This document shows positions 1 through 8,369 of a stretch of 64,000 nucleotides of DNA, piece by piece. The notes beneath the pieces are model-generated. The model was not told the DNA's origin. It saw nothing but the letters and a program-made list of their open reading frames with translations, and searched no databases. This DNA is from Burkholderia sp. IMCC1007 (GTDB lineage: Bacteria; Pseudomonadota; Gammaproteobacteria; Burkholderiales; Burkholderiaceae): positions 274,726 to 338,725 of the forward strand of contig NZ_JAPVQY010000002.1 of assembly GCF_027257875.1 (NCBI RefSeq), given 5' to 3'. Within the stretch, counting starts at the first letter, position 1. Each line of letters starts with the position of its first letter. The translations under genes were made by a program, and so were the position numbers.

Positions 1-1
1 G

Positions 2-994
2 TGGGGGATGATCGGCAGCGAGGACCTTGGCGGCGGGATGAAAGCGATCTTCACGATCGAATCCGGCGTCAACCTGAACAACGGCGCGTTCGGCCAAGGG
101 GGCACCGCGTTTGGCCGTCAGGCTTTCGTCGGTCTGAGCAGCGACCGTCTCGGTACCATCACCCTCGGCCGCCAGTACGACATGATCTACTACTATCCTC
201 TGCCGCTGACCGCAGCCAGCTTAATCGGCGGCCCTGCCGCGGTGCACCCGGGGGATATCGACAACGGCGCGAATACGGTGCGCGTCAACAATGCCATTCG
301 CTACATGAGTCCGAATTTCAACGGCCTGAAGTTCGGCGGTGAATATAGTGTGGGCGGCGTTGCGGGGAATCTCACCGCCAACAGCGGGTATTCATTGGGA
401 ACGTCCTATCAATATGGCCCGCTGCAGATCGGCGCCGGTTTCGAATACTTCAAGAATCCGACCGCTGCGACCGCCGGATCCGGATTCTTCACCGATAACG
501 TGAGCGGCGCCTCCCCACTGGCTCTTTCCCTCAACAAGGGGTACAAGAGCGCGCAAGCGTATCAAACGGCCCTGGTCGCCGCCAACTACAGAATCGGCGC
601 ATTGACGCTCGCGGCATCCTACTCGAACGTTCAATACGGGCAATTGGGCGCCGGGTTTGCGAGCGGCTCCGCGCGTTTCAACAACTTCGACGTGGGCGCG
701 CAGTATCAATTCGCGCCGACCTTTTTCGCCGGCATCGCCTACGACTATCTGAACGGCCGAGCCGTGCATACGGCGACCGGCACGACAGTGGGTGGCCAAC
801 ACTACAATCAAGTCGCCATTCTGGCGGACTACCTGTTTTCCAAACGAACCGATATTTACGGAACGGTGGGCTGGCAGCGCGCGTCCGGGACCTCGTCGGT
901 GGGCACGCCCGCCGTTGCCGACATCGACAACCTTGGCGATTCTTCAAACAATCACCAGTTCCTGATCCGCGTATCGCTGCGGCATCGATTCTAA
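2..994 (+). CDS. Gram-negative porin, C-terminal part (5' end outside window)
   Basis: Outer-membrane trimeric porin that forms a general diffusion channel. The reading frame is already open at base 2, and the first residues match the early barrel motif SEDLGGGMKAIFTIESG of Burkholderia porins, so the signal peptide and first strand lie outside the window. Further family signs are GRQAFVGLSSDRLGTITLGRQ, which leads into the L3 constriction loop, alternating amphipathic strands, and the C-terminal RVSLRHRF ending in the aromatic residue needed for BAM recognition. The gene ends at TAA 992 and is followed at once by a strong hairpin. The porin family is certain; the substrate is not predictable. 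Confidence 0.93.
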   Translation, partial: WGMIGSEDLGGGMKAIFTIESGVNLNNGAFGQGGTAFGRQAFVGLSSDRLGTITLGRQYDMIYYYPLPLTAASLIGGPAAVHPGDIDNGANTVRVNNAIRYMSPNFNGLKFGGEYSVGGVAGNLTANSGYSLGTSYQYGPLQIGAGFEYFKNPTAATAGSGFFTDNVSGASPLALSLNKGYKSAQAYQTALVAANYRIGALTLAASYSNVQYGQLGAGFASGSARFNNFDVGAQYQFAPTFFAGIAYDYLNGRAVHTATGTTVGGQHYNQVAILADYLFSKRTDIYGTVGWQRASGTSSVGTPAVADIDNLGDSSNNHQFLIRVSLRHRF

Positions 995-1008
995 TTACGC
1001 GCCGGATT

Positions 1009-1049
1009 ACACGCGGCCGCCTCGAGACGAGGCGGCCGCGTGTGACTTT
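1009..1049 (+). terminator. Rho-independent terminator after the porin
   Basis: A perfect 16-bp inverted repeat (1009-1024 and 1028-1043, arms ACACGCGGCCGCCTCG and its complement) with a 3-nt loop is followed by a short T-rich run (gactttt). It sits 14 bp after the porin stop codon. Confidence 0.8.
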
Positions 1050-1449
1050 TCGAATATTCCCGCTTGTCGTCGCTTCCGTCAACGGAAGATTATTTTCCAT
1101 TCGAGACTGGCCGACTGCCGCTACCCGTTCAGCTTTGCACGACTGCCAGCGACCCTCCTCCGAAGCGTTCCGACGTCCGAATCCCCCGCAAGCAGCGCTT
1201 TCTCTCTCTATGGCACCAAACTCCCAAAAATGTCCTTACCGAAATCAATCTCAATTTTTCGTGTACTCATCGACGACACAAATAAATTCCATCCACAAGC
1301 CTTCATCATCGAATAACAAATAAATGTTTTTGAAATAAAAACTACATTCCATTTTTTTCTTGACTACATCGTCACCCCTATATAACGTCGCAAACGTTAC
1401 AACCGCAACATAAATATCGATTTAAAAAAATCCATTGGGAGACATTTCC
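1050..1449. other. Gene-free, AT-rich leader of the glycosidase gene
   Basis: I see no convincing gene. From about 1240 the region becomes much more AT-rich than its surroundings, as expected for a promoter region. TTGACT at 1360-1365 and TATAAC at 1381-1386 could be -35 and -10 boxes, although the 15-bp spacing is short. An AACGTT core at 1393-1398 lies just downstream. Confidence 0.45.
1360..1400 (+). promoter_or_regulatory. Candidate promoter with LacI-like operator core
   Basis: TTGACT (1360-1365) and TATAAC (1381-1386) are separated by 15 bp. Immediately after lies cgcAAACGTTac, whose central AACGTT (1393-1398) matches the core recognised by many sugar-responsive LacI/GalR repressors. 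The outer bases are not symmetrical, so the operator call is weak. It would fit a sugar-regulated glycosidase. Confidence 0.3.
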
Positions 1450-3711
1450 TTGAAGAACTCGATACGGTATCTGGCCGTCGCCAGTGTGTCGCCGCTCGTC
1501 GTCGCGCTTGCGTCGTGCGGCTCCGACACCACCTCCGACTCGTCGACCGGCAATACGAATGTCGATTCCCGAGCCGCTGCATACGTCGCTCAAATGACTA
1601 CGGAGGAGAAGATCCAGCTTGTACATGGAAACGGGATGCCTGGCGCCGGTCTCGGCGGCCCGTTCCCGTCATGGGCGAAAGGCGCGGGCTATATACCGGG
1701 AATCCCCAGGCTCGGTATTCCTCCGATCGCGAGCGCCGACTCTGCGGGCGGAGTGAACGTGGCCAATTCCGGCGCGACGGCGTTGCCCGCCCCCATCGCA
1801 CTCGCGGCAACCTGGGATCCTCAGCTCGCGACCGCGTACGGCGCGCGCATCGCGACCGAGCTTCGTGCGCTCGGTTACGCCGAAGGTCTGGGCGGTGGCG
1901 TCAACCTCGCGCGCGAACCGCGTAATGGCCGAACATTCGAGTACATGGGGGAAGACCCGGTGCTCGCGGGAACGATGAGCGCCGCGCGCACTTCCGGCAC
2001 GCAGTCAAAGAACGTGATCGCGACGATCAAGCACTTCGCAATGAACGGCCAGGAAACGAATCGGATGACGAGCAATTCCGTCGTTGACGAGCGCACAATG
2101 CGCGAAACCGAACTGCTGGCGTTCGAGATCGGCGTCAAGGAAGGCAAACCGGGCAACGTGATGTGCTCGTACAACCTCGTCAATGGAATCTATGCGTGCG
2201 AGAACCCGTACTTGTTGACCACCGTCCTGAAGAATGAGTGGGGCTTCCAGGGTATGGTGCAGTCCGATTGGACCGGCACGCACAGCACGGTCGCAGCGGC
2301 AATGGCCGGCCTCGACGAAGAGCAACCCGGTGATGCGGGCGCCGATTGGAACAAGGTCCCAGGGTTCACGATCATTTCGTACTTCAGCACGAAGCTGAAG
2401 GCCGCGATCGCGGCGGGCACCGTTCCGATGTCGCGGCTGAACGATATGGTCTTGCGCAAGGTTCGAACGCTTATCGCGACTGGCGTGATGGACAATCCAC
2501 CCAGCCCCGGCGGTACGATCGATCAAGCGGCCGGCAATGCCGATGCGCTGTCGATTGCGCGTCAGTCATTCGTGTTGCTGAAAAACGGCACGCCGCCCGG
2601 TGGCAATCAACCAGTCCTTCCACTCCTCGGATCCGCACTTTCCTCGATCGTCGTGATCGGAGGACACGCGAACATTGGGGTCATTTCGGGTGGCGGCTCG
2701 GGCGCGGTGCCCGCAGTGAACGGCAATGCGATAACCAGCTGTCAATCGACCAGCTTCTTCCCACCCGATTGCGCGATCTGGTACGAATCGTCACCGCTCG
2801 CCGCAATCAAGGCAAAAGCACCAAATGCCACCATGACCTATCTCGATGGCGCGGACGCGACCGCTGCCGCCAACGCGGCTGCGCAGGCCGACGTGGCAAT
2901 CGTTTTCGCGACGCAGTTCGAAACGGAGGGACGCGACCTCCCGACTCTCGCACTGCCCGATGCGAATGCCGATCCATTCAATCAGCACTACGATCAGAAC
3001 GCGCTGATCACTGCAGTCGCGTCGAAAGCGAAGCGCGTCATAGTCGTGCTCGAAAACGGCAGTCCCGTCCTGATGCCATGGCTGGCGAGCGTACATGGCG
3101 TACTCGAGACCTGGTACCCGGGCGTGGAAGGTGGCCAGGCTATTGCCGACGTGCTGTTTGGCGATGCAAATCCGTCAGGCAAGCTGCCGATCACGTTTGC
3201 GCAGCAAGATTCGGATCTCCCGCAGCCGTCGATCGATCCGAGCAACCTGAACGTCAATTATGGCGAAGGCCTTCTCGTTGGCTACCACTGGTACGACGCA
3301 AAAAATATCCAGCCGTTGTTCCCATTCGGGTTCGGATTGTCGTACACGACGTTCGCCTACTCCGGGATGACTGCTCAGCGCGACGGTTCGGACAACGTGA
3401 CCGTCACGCTGACCATCACGAACACCGGTGCGCGCGTAGGCGCTGAAGTCGCGCAAATCTATGCGTCGCTGCCGGCCGGCCTCAACGAACCGCCACAACG
3501 CCTCGTCGGATGGAACAAGGTGATGCTGCAGCCTGGCCAATCTCGGCAGATCAGCGTCACCATTCCCGCTCGACGGTTCGCGACGTGGAATGCCGACGCG
3601 CATGCATGGCAGGTCAACCCGGGACGTTACACACTGACCGCTGCCGGATCGTCCCACGACCCGAACGCCCAGCAGCAGGCGCTCGACCTGACCGCAACGC
3701 AACCGCTATAA
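1450..3711 (+). CDS. Glycoside hydrolase family 3 lipoprotein (beta-glucosidase-like)
   Basis: Exported family-3 glycosidase that removes terminal beta-linked sugars from oligosaccharides or glycosides. The chosen start is TTG 1450, which has GGGAGA seven bases upstream; an in-frame TTG at 1435 lies before that ribosome site. The N-terminus is a lipoprotein signal with lipobox LASC and the lipidated Cys near residue 23. It then shows the GH3 N-terminal barrel (KHFAMNGQETNR), the catalytic-nucleophile motif QSDWTGTHS (Asp near 273), the C-terminal alpha/beta sandwich (LENGSPVLMPW, YPGVEGGQAIADVLFG) and a terminal fibronectin-III-like domain. At 753 residues it is full length. It is monocistronic and flanked by terminators. 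The sugar specificity cannot be read from sequence. Confidence 0.9.
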   Translation: MKNSIRYLAVASVSPLVVALASCGSDTTSDSSTGNTNVDSRAAAYVAQMTTEEKIQLVHGNGMPGAGLGGPFPSWAKGAGYIPGIPRLGIPPIASADSAGGVNVANSGATALPAPIALAATWDPQLATAYGARIATELRALGYAEGLGGGVNLAREPRNGRTFEYMGEDPVLAGTMSAARTSGTQSKNVIATIKHFAMNGQETNRMTSNSVVDERTMRETELLAFEIGVKEGKPGNVMCSYNLVNGIYACENPYLLTTVLKNEWGFQGMVQSDWTGTHSTVAAAMAGLDEEQPGDAGADWNKVPGFTIISYFSTKLKAAIAAGTVPMSRLNDMVLRKVRTLIATGVMDNPPSPGGTIDQAAGNADALSIARQSFVLLKNGTPPGGNQPVLPLLGSALSSIVVIGGHANIGVISGGGSGAVPAVNGNAITSCQSTSFFPPDCAIWYESSPLAAIKAKAPNATMTYLDGADATAAANAAAQADVAIVFATQFETEGRDLPTLALPDANADPFNQHYDQNALITAVASKAKRVIVVLENGSPVLMPWLASVHGVLETWYPGVEGGQAIADVLFGDANPSGKLPITFAQQDSDLPQPSIDPSNLNVNYGEGLLVGYHWYDAKNIQPLFPFGFGLSYTTFAYSGMTAQRDGSDNVTVTLTITNTGARVGAEVAQIYASLPAGLNEPPQRLVGWNKVMLQPGQSRQISVTIPARRFATWNADAHAWQVNPGRYTLTAAGSSHDPNAQQQALDLTATQPL

Positions 3712-3720
3712 CGGCGACTG

Positions 3721-3766
3721 ACCGTGTGCCCGAGGGTATCGCCATGCTCGCTCTCGGGCACACGGT
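3721..3766. terminator. Bidirectional terminator between convergent genes
   Basis: A perfect 14-bp inverted repeat (ACCGTGTGCCCGAG at 3721-3734, complement at 3753-3766) with an 18-nt loop lies 10 bp after the glycosidase and 40 bp before the end of the leftward thiolase-like gene. Confidence 0.65.
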
Positions 3767-3805
3767 TACGGTATCGACCGGATGGTGCGCGAGCCGTGGA
3801 GCGCG

Positions 3806-4984
3806 TCAGCCCATCGCGTTCGCGAGGATGACGGTGCAATGGGACGACAGTATCCCCCCTTCGTTATGCACCAGCGCGACTTCCGCACCCTCCACCTGGC
3901 GCGGCCCGAGACCTCCCCTCAATTGGCGCACCGCCTCGACGATCCCGAAAAGACCGCCCGCCGCGCCTGCGTGGGCGTGGGAGAGCATGCCACCGTGAGT
4001 GTTGATCGGCAGCTTGCCACCGATGCGCGCATGTCCGTCGGCAAAGAAGGCACCGCCCTCACCACGCTTGCACAGGCCGAGTTCTTCCATTTCGATGATC
4101 GGGACGATCGTGAAGCAGTCGTACAATTGAGCCACATCGATATCACCGGGACCCAGGGCCGCCATTTCGTATGCGAGGCGCCCCGATTCCGTGGCACCGA
4201 ACTCGGTCAGACTCGGCGCGCACATCAGGTGCTCGTGAGTGTGATATTCACCGATCCCTTGCAGATAGATTGGCGTGGCTTTCAAATCGGCCGCGCGCTC
4301 CGCCGACGTGACGATGAACGCTCCGCCGGCATCCGATATCAGACAGCAATCGAGCATGCCAAGCGGGTCCGCAATCGGCTTGGCTGTCAGAACCTGCTCG
4401 ATCGTCAACGGCGTCTTCATATGTGCGTTCGGATGCAGCAGCGCATGCTCGCGGGTGTTGACCGCAACGTGTGCCAATTGCTCGCGGGTGGTGCCCAACT
4501 CATGCATGTACCGCTGCGCGATCATCGCGTAGAAGCCGGGAATGGACGCGCCGTACGGTTGCTCGAAATACGGATGCCCCACCGCCATCAACGATGCGAC
4601 TGCCGCGTCGCGCGTGAGACCTGTTGCGCGATTCTCCCCGGCGCAGATCAGGATGGTTTCAGCCTGCCCTGAGGCGATCGCTTCGGCCGCATGCTTGAGC
4701 ATCACGGCAGGACTGGCCCCGCCCGTCACGAGCGACGCATTGAATCGAGGCTTGACTCCCAGATATTCGCAAAGCACCGAACCCAGCATGAAGTATGGCT
4801 CGGTAAAGGAATAGGCAGTCAGTACGCCGTCAATGTCCGACACCTTGAGACCCGCGTCATCCAACGCGCGCTTTGCGGCCTGAGCGTTCAGACCCAAGCC
4901 CGTCATACTGGGCACCCGCCCGATTTCGGATTCACCCACACCGACGATGGCTACTTTGTTCTTCAGCGATTCAGCTTTCTTCAT
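3806..4984 (-). CDS. Thiolase-fold Ltp2-like acyl-CoA aldolase/lipid-transfer protein
   Basis: Thiolase-superfamily protein of the SCP2/Ltp2 type, acting on CoA thioesters. The start ATG 4984 was chosen because KVAIVGVGESEIGR, the usual N-terminus, follows it; earlier in-frame codons lie inside the neighbour. The segment that holds the nucleophilic Cys in true thiolases reads TGGASPAVMLKHAAEAI, with Ala instead of Cys. The C-terminal motif is LPINTHGGMLSHAHAG. In Ltp2-type enzymes this architecture, together with a DUF35 partner, performs retro-aldol cleavage of beta-hydroxyacyl-CoAs rather than thiolysis. The DUF35 gene lies directly upstream with a 10-bp gap. Length 392 aa. Annotation pipelines would call it acetyl-CoA acetyltransferase, which the missing Cys argues against. 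Confidence 0.82.
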   Translation of the reverse strand: MKKAESLKNKVAIVGVGESEIGRVPSMTGLGLNAQAAKRALDDAGLKVSDIDGVLTAYSFTEPYFMLGSVLCEYLGVKPRFNASLVTGGASPAVMLKHAAEAIASGQAETILICAGENRATGLTRDAAVASLMAVGHPYFEQPYGASIPGFYAMIAQRYMHELGTTREQLAHVAVNTREHALLHPNAHMKTPLTIEQVLTAKPIADPLGMLDCCLISDAGGAFIVTSAERAADLKATPIYLQGIGEYHTHEHLMCAPSLTEFGATESGRLAYEMAALGPGDIDVAQLYDCFTIVPIIEMEELGLCKRGEGGAFFADGHARIGGKLPINTHGGMLSHAHAGAAGGLFGIVEAVRQLRGGLGPRQVEGAEVALVHNEGGILSSHCTVILANAMG

Positions 4985-4994
4985 ATCGTCGATC

Positions 4995-5408
4995 TCAAGC
5001 GTTGACACGATGGAATTGCGGAAGCATCGCGCCACCGCCACGATCCTCGAACGTGACGCCGACCCGATCGCCGATTCGTACGGATAACGCCTCATCGCCG
5101 ACGATATTGGTCAGCATTCGGGGGCCCTCGTCGAGATCGATCAGTGCCACGACATACGGCGCGTGCGCACCGAACGAGGCAAGCGGCGCACGCCGAATGA
5201 TCGTGAAGCTATGCACGTGACCAGCCCCACTGCTCTCAACCCATTCGAGCTGGTCGGACCAACAACTCGGGCACAGATACCGAGGCATGAAGTGAGTCGT
5301 GCCACAAGCTTTGCATTTTCGAATCAGCAGGCGTCGCTCTCGCGCTGCGTCCCAGTATGGCTGCGAATCGGCATTCGCAACCGGAATGGGTAGTGGGGTT
5401 GCTTCCAT
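4995..5408 (-). CDS. DUF35 / Zn-ribbon OB-fold partner protein
   Basis: Small acyl-CoA-binding partner of thiolase-like enzymes. The rubredoxin-like zinc ribbon is visible near residues 34-51 as CKACGTTHFMPRYLCPSC. It is followed by an OB-fold with FTIIRRAPLASFGAHAPYVVALIDLDEGPRM, here quoted in parts: FTIIRRAPLASFG then APYVVALIDLDEGPR. Start ATG 5408 has GAGGGAGA upstream. Members of this family, such as ChsH2, form complexes with Ltp2-type aldolases, and this gene immediately precedes such a gene. It is therefore inferred to be the second subunit of that enzyme. Length 137 aa, normal for the family. Confidence 0.85.
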   Translation of the reverse strand: MEATPLPIPVANADSQPYWDAARERRLLIRKCKACGTTHFMPRYLCPSCWSDQLEWVESSGAGHVHSFTIIRRAPLASFGAHAPYVVALIDLDEGPRMLTNIVGDEALSVRIGDRVGVTFEDRGGGAMLPQFHRVNA

Positions 5409-5446
5409 AGTCAGTCTCCCTCTTGTTTCGTCCTCAACCGGCGCAG

Positions 5447-6925
5447 TCAAACGCGCGCTATCTTCTGCAATACCGCCTTGCTTACCATGTACGCGTCGAG
5501 CGATTCCGCGCCACCTTCGCGCCCGACGCCGCTGTCCTTGACGCCCCCGAACGGCATGTCTGCGCCCGGAACGCCGAAATGGTTGATCGACAACACGCCG
5601 CACTCCAGCTCACGTGTAAAGCGCTCGGCATCATCGATCGAGTTCGTGAACGCGTATGCAGCCAAGCCGACCGACAGGCTGTTCGCGATGGTCAGACCGT
5701 CACACATGTTCTTCACGGAAACGCATGTCCCGAGTGGACCAAATGGTTCGGCACGCATCGCCTTTGTGTGCACAGGCGCGTCAGCGAGTACTGTCGGCGC
5801 GTAAAAGTAGCCGCGTTCGCCAATGCGATGTCCGCCGGCCGCTACGCGCGCCCCCGCGGCCCGGGCGTCGGCCACAAGCGATTCCATCGCTGCCAGCCGG
5901 CGCGCATTGATCACCGGTCCCATCTGCACATCCGGCTCGAATCCATCGCCGACGCGAATTTCATTGGCCGCATGTGCGAATGCGTCCACGAAGTCGGCGT
6001 ACACGCGCTCATGCACGATGAAGCGTGACGGCGATGCACAGATCTGGCCGGCCATGCGCATCTTCGCCGCCACCGCGAGACGCGCGATCCTGGCGACGTC
6101 GACGCCGTCGCAGACGAGAACCGGCGCATGCCCGCCCAGCTCCATCAGCACCGGCTTCATCGCGGCGCCGGCAAGCTGGGAAAGATGCATGCCGACCTGC
6201 ACTGAACCGGTCAGCGTAATCATCCGGATCGCCGGCGACGCGATCAGGTCCGCCGAAATTTCCGCCGGATCGCCGAACACGAGGTTGAGTACGCCGGACG
6301 GCAAACCCGCATCGACGAAGCATTGAACGAATGCGCATGCGGCGCCTGGCGTTTCTTCGGCCGCCTTGATAACAATGGAGCAGCCCGCCGCCAACGCCCC
6401 GCTGATCTTCCGTGACGGAGAGCTGATCGGCACGTTCCACGGCGTGAATGCCGCCACCGGACCAATGGGCTGCTTGATGACCATCCGCAGCATGCCCGGC
6501 TCGGAAGGCGCGACGACTCCATACGAACGATGCAGTTGTGCCGCATCCCACTCGAGGAACGTGCGGGCGCGCTCGACTTCCGCTCGGGCGTCTGCGACGG
6601 GTTTGCCCTGCTCCAGCGTAATGATCGACGCGATCGCATCGACGCGTTCACGTAGCAAACCGGCGACGCGAAGCAACAACGCCGCGCGCTCGTCGGGTGC
6701 CGTATCCCGCCAGGTCCTGAACGCGCGGTACGCTGCGCCCGATGCACGTTCGAGATCCTCCCGCGTCGCGCGCGGGACCGGACCCAGCACACTTTCATCG
6801 CCGGGATTTTCGACTGCGTGACAAGCGGCACGATCATAAATCCAGTCACCGTCGATATACAGCCCGATGCGAGGATATGCTCGACGAGCCATTGTGCGAT
6901 CCACGTTCGACCTGAGGTCCGACAT
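5447..6925 (-). CDS. NAD(P)-dependent aldehyde dehydrogenase
   Basis: Oxidises an aldehyde to a carboxylate. The ALDH-superfamily fold shows the cofactor segment PVAAFTPWNVPISSPSRK, the general base Glu in MELGGHAP and the catalytic Cys near residue 296 in AGQICASPSR. The C-terminal GVPGADMPFGGVKDSGVGREGG is typical of the family (quoted here as MPFGGVKDSGVGREGG). Start ATG 6925 is preceded by AGGAAGG; an upstream in-frame codon at 6952 has no such site. It lies between a MaoC hydratase gene and the DUF35-aldolase pair on the same strand. It could oxidise the aldehyde released by the aldolase; that link is inference. Length 492 aa. Confidence 0.9.
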   Translation of the reverse strand: MSDLRSNVDRTMARRAYPRIGLYIDGDWIYDRAACHAVENPGDESVLGPVPRATREDLERASGAAYRAFRTWRDTAPDERAALLLRVAGLLRERVDAIASIITLEQGKPVADARAEVERARTFLEWDAAQLHRSYGVVAPSEPGMLRMVIKQPIGPVAAFTPWNVPISSPSRKISGALAAGCSIVIKAAEETPGAACAFVQCFVDAGLPSGVLNLVFGDPAEISADLIASPAIRMITLTGSVQVGMHLSQLAGAAMKPVLMELGGHAPVLVCDGVDVARIARLAVAAKMRMAGQICASPSRFIVHERVYADFVDAFAHAANEIRVGDGFEPDVQMGPVINARRLAAMESLVADARAAGARVAAGGHRIGERGYFYAPTVLADAPVHTKAMRAEPFGPLGTCVSVKNMCDGLTIANSLSVGLAAYAFTNSIDDAERFTRELECGVLSINHFGVPGADMPFGGVKDSGVGREGGAESLDAYMVSKAVLQKIARV

Positions 6926-7019
6926 CTCACCTTCCTTCGTATGGTCTGCCACTGTTCAGTGGCGTGCGCTGCCACCCCGTGTTGCCGAGTGCTCCCGAGC
7001 CGGGTGCTCCAGGAGTGCG

Positions 7020-7508
7020 TCAGGTCGCGCTCGATGCAGATTCACTGTCTCCGGTCGGTCGCCGGCGATAAAGCAACGTCACTTCCATCTGCTGTACGAC
7101 CGTCCCGTCGTGTCGCACGAAGCGACGATTCATCTTGACGGTCCCTCGGTCCGGTTTGCTGGATTCCTTGCGCTCGACAACCGTCATTTCCGCATGCAGC
7201 GTGTCGCCATGCTTGACGGGCGCAAGCATGCGCCACTGGTCGACCTGAAGCAGCGCGAGCAACGTGCCGTCATTGACGCCGCTCGCATATTGCAGCCCCC
7301 CCATGATCCCGTAGATCAACGGACCATGCGCGATCGGCTCGCCGAACGGCGTCGTCTTGCAGTACTCCCAATTCGTGTGGACTTCGTTGAAATCGCCGGT
7401 CAGGCAGGCGAAATTCACGATGTCGGTCGACGTGATCGTGCGAGCCGGTGTTTGAATGACCTTGCCTATTTCGAAATCCTCCCAGTACAACCCTCGCCTG
7501 GTCGACAT
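7020..7508 (-). CDS. MaoC-family (R)-specific enoyl-CoA hydratase
   Basis: Hotdog-fold hydratase that adds water to enoyl-CoA. Residues around 42-60 read GDFNEVHTNWEYCKTTPFG followed by AHGPLIYGI, giving the Asp-x4-His catalytic dyad of (R)-hydratases. Start ATG 7508 is preceded by AAAGGAG at good spacing. It is the first gene of the leftward group MaoC-ALDH-DUF35-aldolase, so the product beta-hydroxyacyl-CoA could feed the aldolase directly. Length 162 aa. The 290-bp gap to the divergent gene at 7800 should hold promoters for both directions. Confidence 0.88.
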   Translation of the reverse strand: MSTRRGLYWEDFEIGKVIQTPARTITSTDIVNFACLTGDFNEVHTNWEYCKTTPFGEPIAHGPLIYGIMGGLQYASGVNDGTLLALLQVDQWRMLAPVKHGDTLHAEMTVVERKESSKPDRGTVKMNRRFVRHDGTVVQQMEVTLLYRRRPTGDSESASSAT

Positions 7509-7799
7509 TGCCGATCTCCTTTGTGTGAATGAGTATCGCTGGCAATCAAGCAATCATCGTGCCTTCCCGATATCGTCAAAGGGCACGCGGGTCCGGCGCG
7601 GCCGGCGGCACACCATGTCGCGACGGGCAACACTGTGTCGCCGTCGCCGACACGCGGCACGCCACCCGCAAATGGATAGCTGCGCGCCGCGCCGTCCGAA
7701 GTGAAGAAGCGCTTGTGGCACGACGATTGCTGAAGCTGCGGGTGACAAGCCCGGTCCAGCCATGCGGGCCGTTATCGTTCACTTCCGGGAGAATTCTCC

Positions 7800-8369
7800 G
7801 TGCCTTTATCCGAGCCGAGCGGCCGTCGCGAACTCCATCACCGCGTGATCGATATGCGCACGTATGCGCGCGATGATGGTCTCTACGATGTCGAAGCACA
7901 TCTCGTCGATACCAAACCGTTCGATTTCCAGCATTCGGGCCGAGCGGATCCGCTGCCGGCTGGCGCGCCGCTGCATGACCTCCGGGTCCGCGTCACCGTC
8001 GACGATCAATACGTGATTCATCGCATAGAGGCAGCATCGGACGCGACGCCGTTCGCGTTGTGCAAGGAAGCCGAAACGACTTTGAACGTGCTCGTCGGGC
8101 AGCGTATCGGCAAGGGGTGGTCGTCCGTCGTCAAAGACAACCTGCGGGGACCGGCGAGCTGCACGCATCTGAGGGAAGTACTGATTCCGCTCGCGACGAC
8201 CATGATGCAGGGGGTTCGCGGGGTGACCGGCGCGCCGAGCCAGTTCGTCGACGCGAACGGCAAACCGACCATCCTGAACAGTTGCTATGCGTATGCGGAT
8301 CATCGCGATGTCGTAAAGCAGCGGTGGCCTCAGCACTTCCGATCGACGACGCGGTCCACCGCCGACTGA
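7800..8369 (+). CDS. DUF2889 domain protein
   Basis: Protein of unknown function matching the DUF2889 family by its opening (RELHHRVIDMRTYARDDGLYD, with internal VEAHLVDTKPFDF) and its conserved MMQGVRGV segment; LREVLIPLATTMMQG sits near residue 130. Start GTG 7800 follows GGGAGAATTCTCC. No signal peptide or membrane span is seen. It overlaps the following exporter by one base (TGATG), so the two are translationally coupled. In other bacteria DUF2889 genes often lie among aromatic-degradation genes, but the biochemical role is not known to me. Length 189 aa. Confidence 0.75.
   Translation: MPLSEPSGRRELHHRVIDMRTYARDDGLYDVEAHLVDTKPFDFQHSGRADPLPAGAPLHDLRVRVTVDDQYVIHRIEAASDATPFALCKEAETTLNVLVGQRIGKGWSSVVKDNLRGPASCTHLREVLIPLATTMMQGVRGVTGAPSQFVDANGKPTILNSCYAYADHRDVVKQRWPQHFRSTTRSTAD

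Noticed and set aside
8060..8368. Long in-frame extension upstream of the MdtD-like exporter
   Set aside because: It overlaps the DUF2889 gene in another frame and reads as a shadow; the membrane protein starts at 8369 or 8441.
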